A stretch of 8,049 bases of DNA. Source: Planctomycetaceae bacterium (GTDB lineage Bacteria; Planctomycetota; Planctomycetia; Pirellulales; Pirellulaceae). Made by a program: the position numbers and the translations under genes. Position 1 is the stretch's first letter, and the number at the start of each line of letters is the position of its first letter. The notes beneath the pieces are model-generated. The model worked only from the letters and a program-made list of their open reading frames with translations. It was not told where the DNA came from and did no database searches. The stretch spans positions 1 to 8,049 of the forward strand of contig SLMF01000554.1 in NCBI GenBank assembly GCA_007133715.1, in the 5' to 3' direction. Positions 1 to 7,800 of this stretch are shown here, piece after piece.

Positions 1-11
1 AGGGAGTGGAG
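1..11 (+). promoter_or_regulatory. Ribosome binding site of the oxidase-like gene
   Basis: Purine-rich AGGGAGTGGAG contains two Shine-Dalgarno cores, AGGGAG and GGAG. The second lies 7 bases before the first ATG of the ATGATG pair at 19, which supports that start. Any promoter lies outside the window. Confidence 0.7.
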
Positions 12-18
12 AACGCGG

Positions 19-747
19 ATGATGCAGCATGTTGGCGGGACTCAATTGCACCCGGAAGGCGTGGATTACAAGGCGGAGCAAGAGGCCACGTTGGCCCGCC
101 CGAGAATGAAGTATTCGCTGTCCGCCCGGTTCTTCTTCTGGTTCATGAACTTCGTCTACGGCAAGCCGATGACGATCCCCAAGATCAAATTGATCGAGAT
201 CCTGGCCCGGATTCCGTATCAGGCTTGGGAATTAAAGGCCTATTGGCGGCTTACGTTCGGATATCAGGACGAAAAAATCCGGGAAGAGGGGATCCACTTG
301 GTTCACTTGGGACGTCTCTCGCAGGATAACGAGTTCTGGCATTTGATCATTGCGGTCGAGAAGATTCGTGACGATCAGATCAAAGAGAGCGGATTCTGGT
401 ACCGTTTCATGCCAAAGCTGCTGGCGATTTCGTACGCCATGTTTGCCCGCACCCTGGCGATTGTCCGCCTGAAGTCGGCGTTCTACTTTAATGCCATGTT
501 CGAGGACCACGCCGAGCACGAGTATGCCGAGTTTGTCCGTGATCATCCGGAGTTGGACGAGCAGCCGGTGACGAACGAGTTGGTCAAGCAGTTTGGCAAC
601 CACGCGACGTGGGGCGATGTGTTCCGGCATATCGGGTTGGACGAGCGGGTGCATCGCAATGAGAGCTTGGAGGAGTGCGGGATGAGCGACCAGATTGCTC
701 CCTATGTTAGCGTCCCGTCCAGCGTGCAGGTGGTGAAGACCGCGTGA
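19..747 (+). CDS. Alternative-oxidase-like di-iron membrane protein
   Basis: Predicted 242-residue di-iron carboxylate protein resembling alternative oxidase (AOX), the interfacial membrane enzyme that passes electrons from quinol to oxygen without pumping protons. The four AOX ligand motifs occur in order with near-normal spacing: Glu71 in AWELKAY (LET-type position), Glu105 and His108 in NEFWHL (AOX NERMHL), Glu162 in FEDHAEHEY (AOX LEEEA), and Glu209 and His212 in LDERVH (AOX ADE-x-x-H). Hydrophobic stretches at about 37-47 and 129-161 fit the membrane-facing helices. The protein is short for AOX, and only the first Glu of LEEEA is kept, so it is a divergent member. ATG at 19 is chosen because of the Shine-Dalgarno just before it; ATG at 22 is possible. 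It is followed 59 bases later by zwf on the same strand, so co-transcription is plausible. Alternatives are a COQ7-like hydroxylase or an uncharacterised ferritin-like protein. The di-iron assignment is firmer than the quinol-oxidase one. Confidence 0.65.
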   Translation: MMQHVGGTQLHPEGVDYKAEQEATLARPRMKYSLSARFFFWFMNFVYGKPMTIPKIKLIEILARIPYQAWELKAYWRLTFGYQDEKIREEGIHLVHLGRLSQDNEFWHLIIAVEKIRDDQIKESGFWYRFMPKLLAISYAMFARTLAIVRLKSAFYFNAMFEDHAEHEYAEFVRDHPELDEQPVTNELVKQFGNHATWGDVFRHIGLDERVHRNESLEECGMSDQIAPYVSVPSSVQVVKTA

Positions 748-806
748 GAGTCCGCGTTGTGGGCGTCGCAGCAGGTGGGCCTCTTTAGTTAGAACTGTTG
801 GATTTG

Positions 807-2294
807 ATGATGACGGATGCGAATCAGGACCCGCTGTCGCTGGTGGTGATTGGTGCTTCGGGTGATCTTGCCCGGCGAAAGATTTTTCCGGCGTTGTTTT
901 CACTGTACTGCCAGCGGGCGTTGCCTGACGACGTTCGTCTGTTCGGTTTTGCGCGGACCGATTTGGACGATGCGGCGTTTCGTCGCCGGATCACGGAACA
1001 CCTGACTTGCCGCTATGCACCGGGTGCTTCGTGTGCGGAGGAGATGGAGGCATTTCTTGCGCGATGCCATTATGTGACGGGCGAGTACGGCTCGACGGAC
1101 TCGATCTTGGACCTGTACCAGCGGATGCGGCAGTTGGAGCCGCGTGGCAAGGTCAACCGTTTGTACTACTTGGCGATCCCGCCGTCGATTTTTGTGACCA
1201 CCGCCGAATCGTTGGGCAATGCGGGGCTGGTGTCCTGTGGCGAGGAGAGTCAAGGCTGGTCCCGGGTGGTGGTCGAGAAGCCCTTTGGGCGGGACCGTCC
1301 TTCGTCCGACGAACTGGCGCTGGCACTGGGGCAGGTGTTTCAGGAGCCGGATATCTTCCGCATCGATCACTATCTGGGCAAAGAGGTGATTCAGAACCTG
1401 TTGGTGCTGCGGTTCGCCAATTCGGTGTTCGAGCCTCAATGGAATCGGCAGCATTTGGCCTCGGTCCAGGTGACGTGGGCGGAAAATCTGACACTGGCGG
1501 GACGGGCGGGGTACTTCGATCGCTATGGAATCATCCGGGACGTGATGCAGAACCATCTGCTGCAGATGGTGGCGTTGCTGGCGATGGAGCCGCCGGACGA
1601 ACTGGAGGCGTCGGCGATCCGGCGGGAGAAGGTCCGCTTGTTGCGTTCGATAGCGCCCGTCTCGCGGGCGGATTTGGTGACGGGCCAGTTTGTGGCCGCC
1701 GAGTGGGACGGTCGGCAGGTGCCCGGCTATACGGAGGATCCGGCGGTTCCGGACGATTCGCGGACCGAGACGTATGCGGCCGCGGTGCTGCGGATCGACA
1801 ACGCCCGCTGGCAGGGGGTCCCTTTCTTCATGAGTGCGGGCAAGGGGCTGGACAGCCGGTGCACCACGCTCCGTCTGCGATTCCACCCGCTGGCCCACCG
1901 GCTGTTCGACCGCTCAGGGCACCGACCGGCTCCGAATGAATTGGTGATACGTGTCCAGCCGGACGAAGGCATGCACTTGTCGCTGACCACCAAGTTGCCG
2001 GGTTTGGAGCTGAAGCTGGCGGAGCGCAAGCTGGATTTGTCCTACGGCGATGCTTTTCGCGACCACATCATTCCGGATGCTTACGAGGGTTTGTTGTTGG
2101 AAGTGATGCGGGGAGACCGGAGTTTATTTCTCAGTGGCGAGGAGTTGGCGGCGTCCTGGGATGTGTTCACGCCGGTGCTGCACGCGTTGGAGTCCGAGTC
2201 GGCGGCTCCGGAAGGTTATCCGTTTGGCGGACCGCCGCCCGCGGCCGCGCTCCGGTTGCTGCAATGGGCCGAGGATGCTCGCGGATGCGGTTGA
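807..2294 (+). CDS. zwf: Glucose-6-phosphate dehydrogenase
   Basis: Cytosolic enzyme that oxidises glucose-6-phosphate to 6-phosphogluconolactone with NAD(P)+, the first step of the oxidative pentose phosphate pathway. Family motifs numbered from ATG 807 are: the Rossmann nucleotide-binding loop GASGDLARRK (16-25); VVVEKPFGRD with Lys158; the signature RIDHYLGKE (185-193); VTWAEN; and YGIIRDVMQNHL, in which His250 matches the catalytic general base. A late GVPFFMSAGKGLD segment corresponds to the usual GVPF...GK block. The length of 495 residues is normal. The start is uncertain: TTG 798, ATG 807 and ATG 810 are in frame, and only a weak GGA at 800-802 precedes them. I take ATG 807. The C-terminal tail reads YPFGGPPP where many homologues have Y-x-x-GS-x-GP, a small deviation outside the active site. 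pgl begins 34 bases after the stop, so the two form an operon for consecutive reactions. Confidence 0.97.
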   Translation: MMTDANQDPLSLVVIGASGDLARRKIFPALFSLYCQRALPDDVRLFGFARTDLDDAAFRRRITEHLTCRYAPGASCAEEMEAFLARCHYVTGEYGSTDSILDLYQRMRQLEPRGKVNRLYYLAIPPSIFVTTAESLGNAGLVSCGEESQGWSRVVVEKPFGRDRPSSDELALALGQVFQEPDIFRIDHYLGKEVIQNLLVLRFANSVFEPQWNRQHLASVQVTWAENLTLAGRAGYFDRYGIIRDVMQNHLLQMVALLAMEPPDELEASAIRREKVRLLRSIAPVSRADLVTGQFVAAEWDGRQVPGYTEDPAVPDDSRTETYAAAVLRIDNARWQGVPFFMSAGKGLDSRCTTLRLRFHPLAHRLFDRSGHRPAPNELVIRVQPDEGMHLSLTTKLPGLELKLAERKLDLSYGDAFRDHIIPDAYEGLLLEVMRGDRSLFLSGEELAASWDVFTPVLHALESESAAPEGYPFGGPPPAAALRLLQWAEDARGCG

Positions 2295-2314
2295 GTCGGG
2301 ACCGAGCCCGAGGC

Positions 2315-2320
2315 AGGAGG
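2315..2320 (+). promoter_or_regulatory. Strong ribosome binding site that fixes the pgl start
   Basis: A perfect AGGAGG sits 8 bases before ATG 2329, inside the zwf-pgl gap. It decides the pgl start against in-frame codons farther upstream that would lie inside zwf. Confidence 0.85.
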
Positions 2321-2328
2321 AGAGGGTC

Positions 2329-3000
2329 ATGCAGTTGCGACAATTTGCCAGCCGAGACGAACTGGAATCGAGCGTGGAGCGAGCGTTGCGCGAGGCCTGG
2401 TCCGCTGCTGGCGATCCGCCGATCGGGTTGATGCTGACCGGGGGTCGCACTCCTTTGGGGGTTTATCAGCGTTTGAGTCGTTCGCCGCTGCCGGTTCCGC
2501 CGGCGCCGCGATGGATCGTGTTGAGCGACGAGCGTTGGGTGCCGCCCGATTCGCCGCAACACAATCTGAGCCAGCTGCAACCGCTGCTGGCGTCCTGCGA
2601 GATCGCTCCGGAGCATCGGTTGAGTGTCGATACGCGGCTTACGGTGGAACAGGCCGAGCAGCGATTTTGCGACCAGTTGGATGATTTTTTTGCTCGCGGC
2701 GGCCGGCTGCGTTGGGCCCTCTTGGGCTTGGGAGCGGACGGGCATGTGGCGGGTCTGTTCTCCACTGCGGATGTCCAGCACCCTGCCGCGGCGCTCCGCG
2801 TGCAGCGAGCCGATGGCCTGCCAGGGATCAGTGTGGGGGCGGGCGTCTTGCGGCGTGCCGAACAAGTGATCTTGATGGTGTGCGGGGCAGACAAGCAGCG
2901 GGCGATCCAGCAGTTACTGGAAACGCCCGCCCAGATTCCGGCCGGCCAAGTGTTCGCGGACCACTCACACGCTGCCATCTGGTACTGCCCGCACGATTGA
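2329..3000 (+). CDS. pgl: 6-phosphogluconolactonase (DevB/SOL type)
   Basis: Hydrolyses 6-phosphogluconolactone, the product of the preceding zwf gene, to 6-phosphogluconate in the cytosol. The 223-residue protein has the usual size and blocks of the glucosamine-6-phosphate-isomerase-like fold: MLTGGRTPLGVY near 34-46 (phosphate-binding GG-x-TP), VLSDERWVPPDSPQHN near 63-79 (DER-x-VP, with H-N where many members have S-N), and LGLGADGHVAGLF near 132-144. In the last block Asp137-Gly138-His139 is the catalytic region, and Val stands where Thr is more common. The start follows an AGGAGG at ideal spacing. It lies 34 bases behind zwf and is very likely translated from the same transcript. Its last 36 bases overlap the 3' end of the glycosyltransferase gene on the other strand. 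Confidence 0.95.
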   Translation: MQLRQFASRDELESSVERALREAWSAAGDPPIGLMLTGGRTPLGVYQRLSRSPLPVPPAPRWIVLSDERWVPPDSPQHNLSQLQPLLASCEIAPEHRLSVDTRLTVEQAEQRFCDQLDDFFARGGRLRWALLGLGADGHVAGLFSTADVQHPAAALRVQRADGLPGISVGAGVLRRAEQVILMVCGADKQRAIQQLLETPAQIPAGQVFADHSHAAIWYCPHD

Positions 3001-4677
3001 ATCGACGGAATCCGCTGCTGCTTGTTGGGCCAGCCACCTTCCGCTGCGTTCCAGTGCCGCGGCCTTATCCTGTTCCGGATAGAACCGCATCCGCTGCCGG
3101 TCGTCGTGGGGCAGGCATTGGCAGTTGTGCAGGTAGCCCCGGGTCGCTCCCGCGGCTTCGCAACGCCGGTAGAAGTCGGTATCGTCAAAACCGTACGTCG
3201 GATGGCTTTCGTCGTAGCCTTGCACCTGGCGGTACAGACGGGTCGCGACGGTACAGGTGCCGTCCAAGCCCATTTGGCCACTGTCATAATGGGCGATGCA
3301 GATCAGATCCTTGCCCGCCCGGATCTGCGCGACCATCCGTTGCAGATAATCCGGGGGCGCGATGAAATCGGCATCGGCAAAGGCCAGATAGTCGCCCGAA
3401 GCGTGTGCGGCACCCAGATTGCGACAGCGGCAGACATTGAAACCCGAGACCTGGTCGGCCCGGACCACGCGGACTTCCGGATAATGCAGCTGGACCCAGT
3501 CGCCGCAGCCGTCCGGGCAGCCGTAATCGACAACCAGGATCTCGTGCGGGCGAAACTGCTGCTGCAGCCAGTAGGGCAGGGTTTGGCGGAGATGGTTCAG
3601 CCGTCCCTTGCAGGGGATGACGACCGAGATTCGCGGTTCCGTCGCGTCCGCGTTCCCGGGGCGGGACGTGCCCAGATAGGCTTCCCAGACGCCGGGCTCA
3701 TAGCCATTGCGGGTGTAATCGGTTTCACCCCACGGCTGGATCAGGCTGACCGCTTCGTCCGCCGACAGGAAGCCGCCCAGCCAGGCTTCCACCCCCCAGC
3801 GATCGTGGGGCACGAAGGGCCAGCGGAAGTCGCGGAAGATCCGATCGTGGCGGAACCAGAAGAAGGTCCCGGCAAAGTGCCAGTGCCCCCAGGGAATGCG
3901 GGAGGGGAAGGCCAGCATGTGCGGATGCAGCGTCTTGCAGGCTCCCACAGCCGCAAATTGCGTCAAGGCCTCTCGCACCCGCTGGGGGTCATCCAAGAGA
4001 CCCGCGTACATCGCGTTCCGCCAGCATTCGATGGCCCAGGCGTCGTCGCGCGTGTTGCTGGCGCCTTTGGTATGCGCATAAAACGTGGCTTCCTGCGGAT
4101 CTTTCGAGCGAATCGCGGCCAGCAGCCGGGGGAACGAAGCCACTTCGCCGACCTCGGCATCATTGGGTACCAGCAGGTACTCGACCCCCGGCCAATTGAA
4201 TGTCGCTTGCACCTCGTCGGGATGCACCAATTGCGGGCCGGTGGCGATGGCCACGATCATCCGCCCATTGAACAAGGGCAGCCGCCGACGTAACTGCTGT
4301 ACGTTACGCAACCAGATGTCATTGGCTCGGGCCGGGTAGACATGGTAGATCAGGTTCAAGCGGTCGACGGGAGGCCTCGCGCTGGCAGGAGGCGTGGCCG
4401 GAGACGCCGTCGCGACTGCCGCCATCGGCGGACCACTCGCCGCGTTCCGCGTCGCAAAATAGGAATCCCCTCCGCCCGCAGGAACGCAGGCAAAGGTCTC
4501 CCAGGTTCCCGGATCGCCATTGGGCGGGATATCCATGGGGTTCGGCGGAATGTGGGGAGCGTTGCAGTAGTTTCCCCCCTGCAGAGGGTTCCACTGCTCG
4601 CCATCCCATACCATCACGCAGTAACCGGGATGGGTGCTGTTCTCGGGAACCGTTCTCCAGGTTGCGTCGGCGCTCAT
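2965..4677 (-). CDS. Multidomain glycosyltransferase with C-terminal GT2 (GT-A) domain
   Basis: Predicted 570-residue protein, probably cytosolic, that transfers sugars in surface polysaccharide or glycan assembly; donor and acceptor cannot be read from the sequence. There are three parts. (1) Residues about 15-65 form a Cys/Trp/Pro/Asn-rich module with Cys20, Cys38 and Cys63, not recognised, followed by an Ala/Pro-rich linker (about 78-103). (2) Residues about 107-335 have YAHTKG (200-205), a conserved tryptophan run WGHWHFAGTFFWF (263-275) and PHDRWGVEAW (290-299). This is reminiscent of rhamnan-synthesis-F-like glycosyltransferases, by eye only. (3) Residues about 349-530 are a GT-A domain: ISVVIPCKGR (350-358), LVVDYG (381-386), NVCRCRNLGAAHASGDY (414-430), the metal-binding DAD (435-437), and GYDE...YGFDDTDF (487-502), which resembles the acceptor/catalytic end of galactosyltransferase-type GT2 enzymes. 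ATG 4677 is preferred over TTG 4692 because GGGAG (4690-4686) precedes it at good spacing. There is no signal peptide or membrane helix. It lies downstream of the STAND gene on the same strand. Confidence 0.85.
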   Translation of the reverse strand: MSADATWRTVPENSTHPGYCVMVWDGEQWNPLQGGNYCNAPHIPPNPMDIPPNGDPGTWETFACVPAGGGDSYFATRNAASGPPMAAVATASPATPPASARPPVDRLNLIYHVYPARANDIWLRNVQQLRRRLPLFNGRMIVAIATGPQLVHPDEVQATFNWPGVEYLLVPNDAEVGEVASFPRLLAAIRSKDPQEATFYAHTKGASNTRDDAWAIECWRNAMYAGLLDDPQRVREALTQFAAVGACKTLHPHMLAFPSRIPWGHWHFAGTFFWFRHDRIFRDFRWPFVPHDRWGVEAWLGGFLSADEAVSLIQPWGETDYTRNGYEPGVWEAYLGTSRPGNADATEPRISVVIPCKGRLNHLRQTLPYWLQQQFRPHEILVVDYGCPDGCGDWVQLHYPEVRVVRADQVSGFNVCRCRNLGAAHASGDYLAFADADFIAPPDYLQRMVAQIRAGKDLICIAHYDSGQMGLDGTCTVATRLYRQVQGYDESHPTYGFDDTDFYRRCEAAGATRGYLHNCQCLPHDDRQRMRFYPEQDKAAALERSGRWLAQQAAADSVDSIVRAVPDGSV

Positions 4678-4897
4678 CGTTCGCTCTCCCAAATTCTACC
4701 AGCGGACGCGGGCCTCCGCCTGCAGACGCTGTCGAAAACACGCGGCTTATCCAACCCGGTTCAACTTCCCTGTACATCCGGATACAGTCTTTTCATGCAC
4801 GCAGGGGCAATGCCGTGACGGAACGGCGCCTCCGGGTGCCGAAACAAATCGTGCTCGATCGGATTCACCTGTCGAAACCTGCAAAAATGTCGCAAAA
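4678..4897. other. Intergenic region between the STAND gene and the glycosyltransferase gene
   Basis: These 220 bases hold no credible gene. The 9-mer CTGTCGAAA occurs twice in direct orientation, at 4729-4737 and 4869-4877, near the two ends of the gap. A short inverted repeat, GCGGA (4702-4706) and TCCGC (4715-4719) with an 8-base loop, lies just ahead of the glycosyltransferase ribosome binding site. A second, GGCGCC (4825-4830) and GGTGCC (4835-4840) with loop TCCG, pairs fully only on the plus strand, using one G-U. Neither is followed by a T tract, so I do not call a terminator. No convincing sigma-70 promoter was found, so it stays open whether the glycosyltransferase has its own promoter or reads through from the STAND gene. 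Confidence 0.5.
4684..4690 (-). promoter_or_regulatory. Ribosome binding site of the glycosyltransferase gene
   Basis: Read on the minus strand, GGGAGAG ends about 6 bases before ATG 4677. It supports that start over the in-frame TTG at 4692, which would overlap the site. Confidence 0.7.
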
Positions 4898-7800
4898 TCA
4901 CTCGGGTCGGCCGGTTCCGTCTTCCCGAGGCAACGTGCGGGCGATCCGGAAACCTACCGTCGGGCCACTAAACGTAGACGCAATCCCTAAACGAAAAGAC
5001 GACCGTAAGGAACGGAGCGAGACGCGGTTGCAGCCCCCACGAACAACCCCCATCTTCGCTTCTAACGCAGATGGGTTGGATTCTTCGGACACAAAATATG
5101 CGTTTTGGCACCATTCCTGCACGTTGCCATACATGTCGAACAAGCCCAGATCATTGGGCAACAGCAAGCCTACCGGATGCGACACGCCCTGGCTGTTGCC
5201 CACATACCAAGCGTATGCCTCAAGATAGCGAGCGGTTCGTCCCGTGTAACGCGTCGTCGACGTCCCGGCCCGGCAAGCATACTCCCATTCCAGCTCGTTC
5301 GGCAGCCGATACCCCGTGCGGTCCAGCCCGTCCGCCGGCATCTGCAACATGCCTTCGGCATCGGTTTCATAGACCCACGTTTCTTGCGCCAAACCCTCCT
5401 GCTCGCTCAACCACTGGCAATAGGCCATTGCGTCGGCCCGGGTGACGTTCGTGACGGGCGAGTCCGGACAGGCGTCGGTGTCGGCCAGATGCCGAGGCAA
5501 AAACCGGCGATACTGGCGCAAGGTGACCTCCGTGGTGGCGATGGCGAACGTTCGCTCGATCACTTGGGGAGCATGGAATTCCTGGGGCTGGAAATCCGCG
5601 TCGTCTTGCAGGGAATCTTGCGAGAAATGGACGGGGCCGCGGATGATCGCCATCGTCTGCCCCTGACCCGTACGATACCAGTCGCGATCCGGCCGGATTT
5701 GGCCGCGATCCGGCCGATGCTGGTCGTTTCCCCAAAAGTCGTCGTAACCCCAACGTGCCAACAGCCATTGGGCCGCGCTGTGCAGGCCCGGATCGGGGGT
5801 CTGGCGGTGAAGAGCCCGAAGCTCCGCGGCCACTTCCGCTCGCCGCCGGGACGGCAGCGTCAATGCCTCGGCCTTTCCCAGACTCCACAGAATCGCCCGC
5901 TGGATGCCCGGCTCGGATTCGTGCGGCAGCCGAGCGATCAGCAACTCGGAATCCAGCCCCGCTTCGCCCCAGCCGTGAATCAGACTGGTCCGCAGGGTCG
6001 GGTCTTCCGCGGGGGCCAGCAGGGGCCAGATCGCCTCCGGCGAACCGATCAGACCCAGCAGTAACGCGACGTTGGCCCGCTGATGGAAGGCTGCATAATC
6101 GGGCGCGTCCGACGGCAACGGCTCGTCCAGGATCGCTTGGAGCGTGGGGGACACCTGCGCTGAGAAATGCCGCAGCTGGCTGGCCAAGACTCCTAAATCC
6201 TCCCGTTCGGATAACCGCCCCAGCTCCAGCAGTCGCTCCGGGTCATCCCGCAAGTATTCGGCCAGCACGACCATGGCCTGGTGTCGGGCTTCCGCCCGAT
6301 CGCTGTTTCGATACAGCGATTTCAGGGAGGGGATCAAGGCATCCGCTGCCGGGCGGAGGATATCCACCCAGTGCGACAACAGGAACGGGTTGCCCAGCGA
6401 CAGCCAGGCCGCGATTTCGTCCGCATAGGGATCCCAGTGCGAGACGGGCACTTGCCAGGCGACCAGCGCACAGGCGGCGCGAAACCGGCGATAGGGATCC
6501 TTGGTCGGGTCGGACAAATGCCCCACAAACTCGGAAATCCCCCGCTCACCCACCGGCATCGTCTCACAAATCACTCGCAACTCGTCCGGACTGGCTTCCA
6601 AAAGATAAGGGCCCAGTTGATGTGTCTGCTGGGCATCGATCGGCAGCAGTCCCAGCCGGGCATGCAGCCGCCGCCGGGGGTCGGGATCGTCCAGAGCCTC
6701 CCGCAAGGGCCGCTCGGCCCAGAAATAACAGGGCCGCAGCCCGTCCAGGACCAAGGGCACGTCGACCGTCTCGGCCGACAGCAGACGTTCGACGGCACTC
6801 TCGGCCATGAATTGCCCTACCAACTGGCCTGCCACCAGCGCGAACACCAGCAAGATCACGGCGGCGATCCCCGTCCGTTTCAAGTGATAACGACGCGCCG
6901 TGGCCATCAGCCGCTGCTGCTCCCCTGTCCAGAGTCCCCATTGCGTCCACCAACCAATCCCCAGCCACTCCCACAGGGAAGGCAACTCGCGTGTCTCGGG
7001 ATTCGCCTTCCAACGCCGCACGCGTTCCTCCAGCCGCAATGTCATCCGCCCCCGCAACGTCCGCTGCTGCTGCTGCTGCAGCCACTCTCGGAGCGAGGGT
7101 ACCAGGAAATCATGGGTCAATTGGTAATTCGGTTGCGGCGGTTCCCTGGCGGTCTGGTTCTTTGCATCCGCCCCTAACTCCGCATCTGCCGTTTCTACCG
7201 AAACGACGGGGCCCGGGTCGACCGGGGTAATCAACCGCAATTCGCGATCGAGAATCCGCAGCAAATCCTCGAACTCGTCCGGTCGCTCGGCGTAGCCCGA
7301 GGCGGCCAGCAACTCGGCAAGCGATCGCACCCGACCACGGATCTCGGTGTCCGCCTCCGGCAGCAACCGCTGCAAGACCCGCCGAGCCGCCCGCGCATGC
7401 ACCCGGTGCTGGGGCAAACCGGTGGCTGCCGAGAAGGTTTCCTCCAAAAAACGAACCCCAATCCCCTTGACACCCCCCAGGTACCGCAAGGTCTGAGGCG
7501 TCCAGGGACGCCCCCGCATCATCTCCGCAAACAGGGCCAACCGCACACAAACCACCCGACCGCCTTCGGACAGGTCTTCCACGGCCCGCTCGACAAATAT
7601 GCCTGCCGCACGGGGTAGCGGACCGCGGGGAATCGCCTCCACCGCCCGACCCAGGGCAATCAACACCCGGCGGGCATGCGGCACGTCAAAAGTGTCGATC
7701 AGAGCGCTGTTGTGCTCCTGGTCCAGCGGCGTCTCCAACTCCCGCACAAAGCGGCTGACACCCAGCCAGAAATCGTCCCGCACCAGGATCAAACAGGCGA

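Noticed and set aside
900..1898. 332-codon minus-strand frame and a 310-codon plus-strand frame (1007-1939) within zwf
   Set aside because: Both overlap the well-supported zwf frame and show low-complexity Arg/Gly/Pro-rich translations without family motifs.
2134..2328. Upstream in-frame start for pgl giving a 288-residue protein
   Set aside because: It would overlap zwf by about 160 bases, and the extra residues are an out-of-frame zwf translation. AGGAGG at 2315-2320 and the family length favour ATG 2329.
3022..4293. 423-codon open frame on the plus strand, antisense to the glycosyltransferase
   Set aside because: It has no recognisable domain or ribosome binding site and lies entirely opposite a gene with clear GT2 motifs. 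Long antisense frames are expected in GC-rich DNA.
4691..4700. TAGAAT on the minus strand as a -10 box for the glycosyltransferase
   Set aside because: No -35-like hexamer lies 16-18 bases upstream, and a start 6-8 bases downstream would fall inside the ribosome binding site.
4825..4840. Hairpin GGCGCC-TCCG-GGTGCC as an intrinsic terminator of the STAND gene
   Set aside because: It pairs fully only as plus-strand RNA, while the gene is on the minus strand, where one mismatch breaks the stem. No T tract follows.
4898..5100. Diversity-generating retroelement acting on the FGE domain
   Set aside because: There is no reverse transcriptase in the window, no near-identical template repeat in the 220-base gap, and no excess of AAY codons.
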